Assembly (NCBI GenBank): GCA_032768795.1
Contig: CP136490.1
Coordinates: 1,984,001 to 2,048,000, forward strand
Direction: 5' to 3'
Source: Tremella fuciformis
Taxonomy: Eukaryota > Basidiomycota > Tremellomycetes > Tremellales > Tremellaceae
Length of the DNA: 64,000 nucleotides
Under the pieces are notes generated by a model. The model was not told where the DNA came from. It was given only the letters and a program-made list of their open reading frames with translations, and searched no databases. Position 1 is the first letter of the stretch. Every line of letters begins with the position of its first letter. This document shows positions 51,749 to 64,000 of this stretch, in pieces. A program made the position numbers and the translations under genes.

Positions 51749-53910
51749 ATGGTAGACGATAAGATGGAGGCCGACGCGCGGCTGCCCGTCACGCTGCTCA
51801 GCGGGTTTCTTGGGAGCGGCAAGACCACCCTCCTCAGCCATATCCTGCGGTCCAAGGAGCACGGGCTGCGATGTGCGGTAATCGTCAATGATATGGGCGC
51901 CCTGAATGTAAGCTTTGCGCTTGAGTACTGGAATGAGCTGATAGTAGATTGACGCTTCGTTGATCGCGAATCATCGTCTCACGCAGAAAGAGGAGAAACT
52001 GGTCCAGATGCAGAATGGCGAGTAGATCACGTTATCGCTCGAAGCAAGGCTGATTGGGGCAGGGTGTATCTGCTGTACTTTGAGAGCGGACCTTTTGGAG
52101 GAGGTCGCCAACCTTGCTCAAGCTAAGGCTTTCGAGTCTGTCCACAACATCCTGTGTGGTGAAGCAAGAGACTGATGGCAGTTATCTCATCATAGAGTCT
52201 TCTGGTATCTCCGAGCCTATCCAGGTGGGCCCTTGATGTGACACAATGATGGAAGAGCTGACTCCAGGTCGCCGAGACCTTCACCACCGAGTTCGCCGAG
52301 ACCATGGCCTCCGACTCTCTCGAAGAAATCGAGGCGAACCTGCCGCCTCTCGAGCCTTCCAAGAAGGACACGAACCAGGAAGAAGACAAAGAGGCAAGAA
52401 TGCGCCTCGCCAAGCTGATCAAGGACGGTGGTCTCTCTCGCGTTGCGCGGCTCGACTGCTGTGTTTCCATGGTGGACTGTACCACCTTCATGGATGATTT
52501 CGACACGACCGATTTCTTGACAGACCGTCATGGAAAGGACGTCGCACCAGAAGACGAGCGCAACATCACCGACCTGTAAGCTGCTGCGGCGGGGTGTGAG
52601 TTAGGTTGAAGTCCAGCTTGACCGACCAGATCGAATTTGCCAACGTCGTCCTCCTCAATAAGACCGACATGGTCTCGGCCGCCCAAGTCGCCCGCGTCCA
52701 AGGCCTAGTGGAGACCCTCAACCCAGGGGCCAAGGTGCTTCGCACAACTTACTCCAAAGTCGACCTGAGGGAGATCCTCGACACCCGCCTATTCGACTTT
52801 GAGAAAGCCGCCACGGGCGCTGGGTGGTTGCAGTCTCTCCGCGAGAACACGCTGATGGAAATTACCAACACCAAGGGGGAGAAGCAGATGGTCCCGAAGC
52901 CCGAGACGCTCGAATATGGGATCGGCTCCTTCGTGTACTCTGCACGTCGGCCATTTCACCCAAAGCGGCTGTGGGATCTGGTGTGCGAGCCTTTCTGCGT
53001 ACTGCAGAATGCCATGGAGGACGAAGAAGAGGAAGAGAGCGACGAGGAGGATGGGGATGAGGATGAGGAGATGGATGAGGACAAGATGCGGGAGGAGCAG
53101 CTCGAGGCTATGAGAAAGGAGAAGGAAGAGCTTGACTTGCCTAGCCGAGCGGCATACAAGCGCGCCAGTCCGGTGTGGAAGGGATTGCTCCGGAGCAAAG
53201 GATTTGTTTGGCTCGCCACCAGGCCTCATGTGCACGGCGAGTGGTCCCAGGCAGGAGTGAGCATGGTCCTGAAAGTCAGTAAGGAGAGCTGATGAGAGAT
53301 TATGTTCACCCTGAATGGTGGTGGGCCGTGGATGTGCCGCGTGCCAGAGTCGGAATGGCCCGGCTCGGACCACCAGGAGGTCATTGACGCGATCAAGTTG
53401 GACTTTATGGGCGAATGGGGAGACCGTGGGTGCACTCAGACTGATCATGAGACTTGAAAGGCTGACTCAAAGGACGACAAGAGCTCGTTTTTATCGGTCA
53501 AGAGCTTGACCAGGAGCTGTTGACCAAGACTTTGAACGAGGTGCTCCTGACAGACAAAGAGTGGGCGCAATGGGAAAAGGTGAGTGGCTCGATGGGGATG
53601 ACCACGTCATGCTGAGATACGAGGTCATGAAGTCGCGCAAATCGGACGAGAAGAAGATGCAGAAACTGTACGACCTGTTTGATGGTGCGTCGACAACGTT
53701 TCGATATTCCAGGTCGTCATCTGACTGACCGCAGACGGCTGGGAGGAATGGGCCGACCCCGAGGCGGTGGATCACGACCACGACCATGGGAACGCGACAA
53801 AGTCAGACGAAGCGAAGGAGTCTCCCGACTCGGGAACTCTCGAGAGCAAGCCACATCCAAAAGACCACGTCCACCCGCACATCCAGAAGCGCCCCAAAGT
53901 CACTCCGTAG
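51749..53910 (+). CDS. CobW/COG0523-family metal-chaperone GTPase
   Basis: Ten exons: 51749-51907, 51948-52017, 52063-52135, 52182-52224, 52268-52575, 52617-53256, 53299-53425, 53473-53579, 53624-53684, 53735-53910; 587 residues. Members are G3E GTPases that insert metals, often zinc, into client proteins. Motifs: Walker [15 protein letters not shown] (about residues 17-30), metal site CICC right after an intron, [12 protein letters not shown] for guanine binding, and the C-terminal CobW_C domain (GEWSQAG and [13 protein letters not shown]). It carries an acidic insertion of Asp/Glu (about residues 365-385) and His-rich motifs near the end ([16 protein letters not shown]), which suit metal binding. 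The intron at 52018-52062 needs a GC-AG donor (GCGAGT). Confidence 0.9.
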
Positions 53911-54283
53911 ACTTACTGTATGCCAAGAGATGCCACACTGCCACATTTGCCACCTTGAACCCAGAAATAGACTGAGCACGTGCGTGAGCGGAATCAAATT
54001 GTTTCATCCACCATGTTCTCCTCTCTCTCCATTCGTTCTCGTCTTTGCACCTCTCCACAACACCAATGTGACTATATCGACACTGTATCAGTCGCCCAGT
54101 CGACGCATCAAACCTCTATAAACCGCCCTAAGTGATCTCGAGGAGCTTTGGGACATTTGTTCCGGCACGCCTCGCCACCCCCTCATGGTTCGCGCTTCTG
54201 CTTCTTGCGCGACCATGGACCTCCTTTCCATCCCTGGCCAGCGACTCGACCCATAATCGTCTTCCTACGCTCATTGAGACATC
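53911..54283. other. Intergenic before the CorA-type transporter gene
   Basis: About 370 bases, CT-rich near 54010-54060 as common in fungal promoters; no gene seen. Confidence 0.4.
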
Positions 54284-57252
54284 ATGCCGCTCGCGATGGT
54301 CGACGACGTGTCCCCAAGGACGCCGCAGTCCCCGACCATCACCCTGCCTCAACATCCCCCGGCGATATACGACCCTTCTCCCCTTCGATACCGCCGGACC
54401 TCGCGCCCTGTCCCGCTCTCCGCGACCATCTCACGTGGGGCAGCTAGCTCGCGCAGTCCTCCACTGCGCGCCGGTCTCTCGCCAATTTTGACGAGTACAC
54501 CGACTCACAACCTCACCTCGCCATCAGTCCCCCAGTTCGCCGAGGAGCTCACGCCCGCCCGCCTACGGAGGAAGAAGCGCCATGCGCCAATTCTGCCTGC
54601 TGCTGGTGAGGACGTGGCACCGATGGTCGCTGGACCGTCGGCGCAGGGATACTACACCAACGATGGAGAGCTGTATCGCGGAGCAGTGCAAAACCCCTTG
54701 GCGCCCCTGCCCCCGCCTGCGATAGACGACGATGCTATCACGCTAGGATCCTCGTCGTCCAGCTCGAGCAGTGCTAGCTGGGCGTCTGGACTGGAGCGTG
54801 GTAGACGAGCCACCATGGCGGTCATTGGGCGAGTTGGAGAAGCCATAGGCATGCGCCGAGGCAGTTCTGCCTCGAGCTCGAGCGACGACTCGACCATCGA
54901 AGGCATCAGGCTCAAAAGGAGGAGAAGGATGTCGAGGATCTTGACGAGGACAACCAGCCATACGAGGAGCGACACGTCGGACAAGCCGAGACGCGAGCAC
55001 CTTCCGAAAAAGAGGGAATTCATGCTCCTGATGCCTCCTCCACCCGGTCACAACTCGCCTCCTCCAGTGTATCAGTTCCATGAGGACCTAGTACACGAGG
55101 CCATCCCGAAGATCACAGACTATCCTCCCGACCGAGTCATCATCACGCCTTCTCTTCCCGACGTCATTGAACGGATTCGCGTTATCCGCGCTGCGAATGG
55201 TCACTCTGCAGACACACCTCCTCAGACGCCCGGAGCGAATGGTCATGGTGGAGTGCCCTTGGGGAGGAAACCTCGTTCGGCTCCGGGGCATCCTAGAAAA
55301 GGTCACCCTACATTCGCTGCTCCACCGGTGCCTCGTCCGGGGTATGGTGCCGCTGGCGGACGCAGCATGAACCGCCTGCAGGCATTGCGAGAAGAAATGC
55401 CGATTCGCCCGAAGAGCGTCAGCGACCTTATGGGCATGGCTCGGCCGTCCGGCAGCTCCACAGTCAGCTTGACGTCGCTCAAAGACTCGTCAGAGCGCGC
55501 TCCAAGTCCCGCTCCGACACTTGCCCTTCCTGAGTACGCAAAGGGGAAGGGCAAAGGCAGGGGATGTTGGTGGTTGGATGTCAGCTGTCCCGGCTGGGAG
55601 GACTTGCGCGACATCGGCGAGCTCCTCTCTCTGCACCCGCTCACTCTCGAGGATGTGCTGCAACAAGATCCTCGCGAGAAGCTCGACACGTTCGAGCGGC
55701 TCGGCTACTATTTTGTGGTGGTTCGTGCACTGGACGAAGAGTACTTCAAGTACACGCCAGGTGCCTCGCCGACAACATCTTTGACTGCTATCGGTGCAGC
55801 CAAAGGCACGCCGAATGGGAGTCCTGCACTGGATCCGGAGACCGGGGAGCTGAGTGAGAAGCGAGAATATGATCCGGAGAGGGACAAGCAGACGAAGAGG
55901 GAAGGACGAAGGCGCGGCTGGGGCATGGGCAGGGCAGCGGGCAAATTTGCGAGCAAGACCGGAGAAAAGGTTGAGATCATTGAGGACAATCCTGGTCGAG
56001 AGGGCTTGGAAGGTCTTGGGGTGGGAGGTCTGAACGTCTACCTGGTCGTCTTTGCGGACGGCATCGTCAGCGTGAGCATCTATCGAAACAGCAGCTGGCA
56101 ATCAGAGCATGAGCTCATTCCTAGTTCCACTTTGACGACATCTCGAAGCACACCAAACGCGTGCTTGATCGCGTTCTCTCCCTCGCATCGGACGATCATG
56201 GCTCCGACTGGATCGCCCACGGCTTGCTCGACTCGATAGTCGATGCCTTCTTCCCGCTCGTACGGTATGTCGACGGGGAGGTGGACGAGATTGACTCTCT
56301 CACTATTGATCCTTCTACCGATCCCCGAGCCACTTTTCCATCCTTGGACTCCTCGCCCACTTCATCCATCACTGATGATCCCGACACCTACGAGATGGAC
56401 GAGAAGCTCATCCTTCCCGCTCAGACTCAATCTCGCAGACGCGTCCTCTCTCGCTGGAGGCGTCCCGCCAAACCACCCTTCCACTTTCCGACCAGCCCAA
56501 GCAGAAGCTACTGGTCCATGAGACCGAACCTCCATCTCCCTGCGTATCTCGTGTACCTTCGCCTGTTCTTCCTCCCAACGTCATCCGCCAGACCGCGCAA
56601 GCACGAGACTGCCGGCCAGACAGTATACGACCGCTCGACCATGCTGCGCCGCATGATGATGACCCGCAAGCTCGTCACTGGTCTATCGCGTCTTCTGGGC
56701 GCCAAGAACCAAGTCATCGGCAAGCTGCGCAAGCGCGCCAAGGAGTCTGGCGGCGGTGTCGAGGCGTACATTGGCGATGTGGAGGACCACGTCCTCCTGC
56801 TCCAAACTTCGCTCAGCCACTACGAAGCCATGCTGTCGCACTGCCAGCCGGCCTACCTCAGCTACCTCAAAGTCTCGTTCTCGTGGGCGAGGGGCGGCAC
56901 CGACCAGGCCATCTTGGCACTCAGCACCGTGTCCATCTCCATCCTCCCCATGATGCTCATCATCGGTAAGTACGCCCAATCTTTGAAGCGTGCCATTCTG
57001 ACGACATCAGGTGCTGGGTCCATGAACATACATGTCCCGCATAATGGCGATGCCGACGATAAGCACCGCGAAGCCGATGGGTCATTAGCTCCCTTCAGCT
57101 GGTTTGCGGGTATTGTCGTGCTTGCTTTCCTTGTGGGATGCGGCATGGTCATGCTCATCCGGTACTGGCGGTACACGGCGCGCGTCAAGTGGGCCGGTCT
57201 GAGAGGCGAGGGCGTGCCAGACTTCTGGAATGCCTTCTGGGGATGGCAGTAG
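54284..57252 (+). CDS. CorA-type divalent cation (Mg2+) transporter, fungal Alr/Mnr2 branch
   Basis: Three exons, 54284-56071, 56125-56965 and 57011-57252, give 956 residues. CorA proteins are pentameric Mg2+ channels. A long disordered N-terminus (about 1-420) precedes the cytosolic domain (HPLTLEDVLQQDPREKLDTF, YYFVVVRAL, LVVFADGIVSFHFDDISKHT). Coiled-coil helices lead to two membrane spans: TVSISILPMMLIIG and, near the end, FAGIVVLAFLVGCGMVMLI. The segment after the first span reads AGSMNIHVPHN, so the usual G-M-N pore signature is S-M-N here. This gene fits the vacuolar or plasma-membrane Mg2+ carriers of fungi; which membrane cannot be told. Converges on the ABCC gene. Confidence 0.9.
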
Positions 57253-57466
57253 GTGGTTTGGTCAAGCGTTTAGGTATATACCCCGCATTCTCATACCGAC
57301 ATCTGATACGATACCACATTTATAAATGTAATCTCCAGTGCCCCGGACTCACAACAGAGGGCGACAGCCCGTATAATCAGTCGATGCGTATGTATGCATG
57401 GACAAACGCTAGTAAGTCAAGTGAGTATCTACAGTCTAGGATCTACTGGAAAAGCTTCTCGCTGGG

Positions 57467-63196
<5,730 letters not shown>

Positions 63197-63593
63197 GATT
63201 GGTAGTTGGACGCCGGCGAGGTTGCATTCTCTGCGTCAGAGGGAGGGAAGGGGTGCTTATAAGGGGTGGGGGCGACAGGCGCGAAGGATCATTGCGAGAT
63301 GTTCCTTTCACTTCCAGGAAGAGCTGTGACACGCGTATTTCCCCTTTGTTGAGCTGCTACCGAGAAGGCTCAATGACAGGATGCCATCAGCGCTGCGAGA
63401 TCAGCAGTACGAGGATCAGATCTTGAAGGATCTAGCTGGAAATGCTGGAAGACAAAGACAATAGTCAAGTTGAGATGATGACGATGTGAGTGGAGGGCAA
63501 AGTCGTTATCTTATCGAGCATTTCACAACTAGTTACTCTAACTACATTCGCATCTAAGATATGTTATGTCTAATCGTAACTAGTTGTTGCTGC
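63197..63593. other. Intergenic between the two tandem ABCC genes
   Basis: About 400 bases holding the promoter of the left ABCC gene and the 3' flank of the right one; no other gene. Confidence 0.5.

Positions 63594-64000
<407 letters not shown>

Overview
The window is nuclear DNA of a basidiomycete fungus. Genes sit close together on both strands, and most housekeeping genes are cut by many introns of about 40-75 bases. These introns have GTRNGT-like donors, CTGAC/CTGAT branch sites and short CAG/TAG acceptors. The gene content (ADAM protease, COX16, CTK3, NIPA/Rsm1, NatB auxiliary subunit, CobW GTPase, CorA, ABCC pumps, Ty1/copia elements) is fungal. The intron style suggests a Tremellomycete-type yeast, but that placement is inference.

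Layout. (1) 1-16.5 kb: a head-to-tail minus-strand array of ten divergent paralogues of an unrecognised protein family of about 190-230 residues, one per 0.9-1.4 kb. A complete young copia element (1162-6830) splits it after the first member. At least three members carry frame-breaking lesions. (2) 16.8-25.4 kb: ADAM metalloprotease (-), COX16 (+), Gfo/Idh/MocA dehydrogenase (-) and a large disordered protein with a hydrophobic C-terminus (+). (3) 25.4-32.3 kb: a gene-poor accessory stretch with small minus-strand reading frames, several proline-rich and TATA-led, plus a tandem duplication and a poly(G) run. (4) 32.4-39.9 kb: NatB auxiliary subunit NAA25/MDM20 (+), an unknown protein (-), CTK3 (-) and an Rsm1/NIPA zinc-finger protein (-). 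(5) 39.9-45.4 kb: a second complete copia element lying in the promoter shared by the Rsm1 gene and a divergent SH3-TBC gene. (6) 45.5-64 kb: the SH3-TBC protein (+), an unknown protein (+), a CobW-type GTPase (+), a CorA-type transporter (+) and two tandem ABCC transporters (-), the second running off the right edge.

The most unusual content is the tandem family in region 1. Its members share four sequence blocks: an N-terminal strand ending in IYAFPL-like residues, a central Leu-rich helix, a short R-L strand and a C-terminal hydrophobic strand followed by FDxxxxxIEAxL. I recognise no known family in it. Most members have no intron, unlike the neighbouring genes. Intact, start-less and frameshifted copies lie side by side, which looks like birth-and-death evolution of a lineage-specific family.

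Other points of note are two putative GC-AG introns with the same GCGAGT donor, a TBC domain that seems to lack both catalytic fingers, a CorA-type pore reading S-M-N instead of G-M-N, and two different copia elements that share a primer-binding site fitting the anticodon arm of tRNA-Lys(UUU). Intron borders were inferred by eye from reading frame and consensus sites. No transcript data or database search was available.
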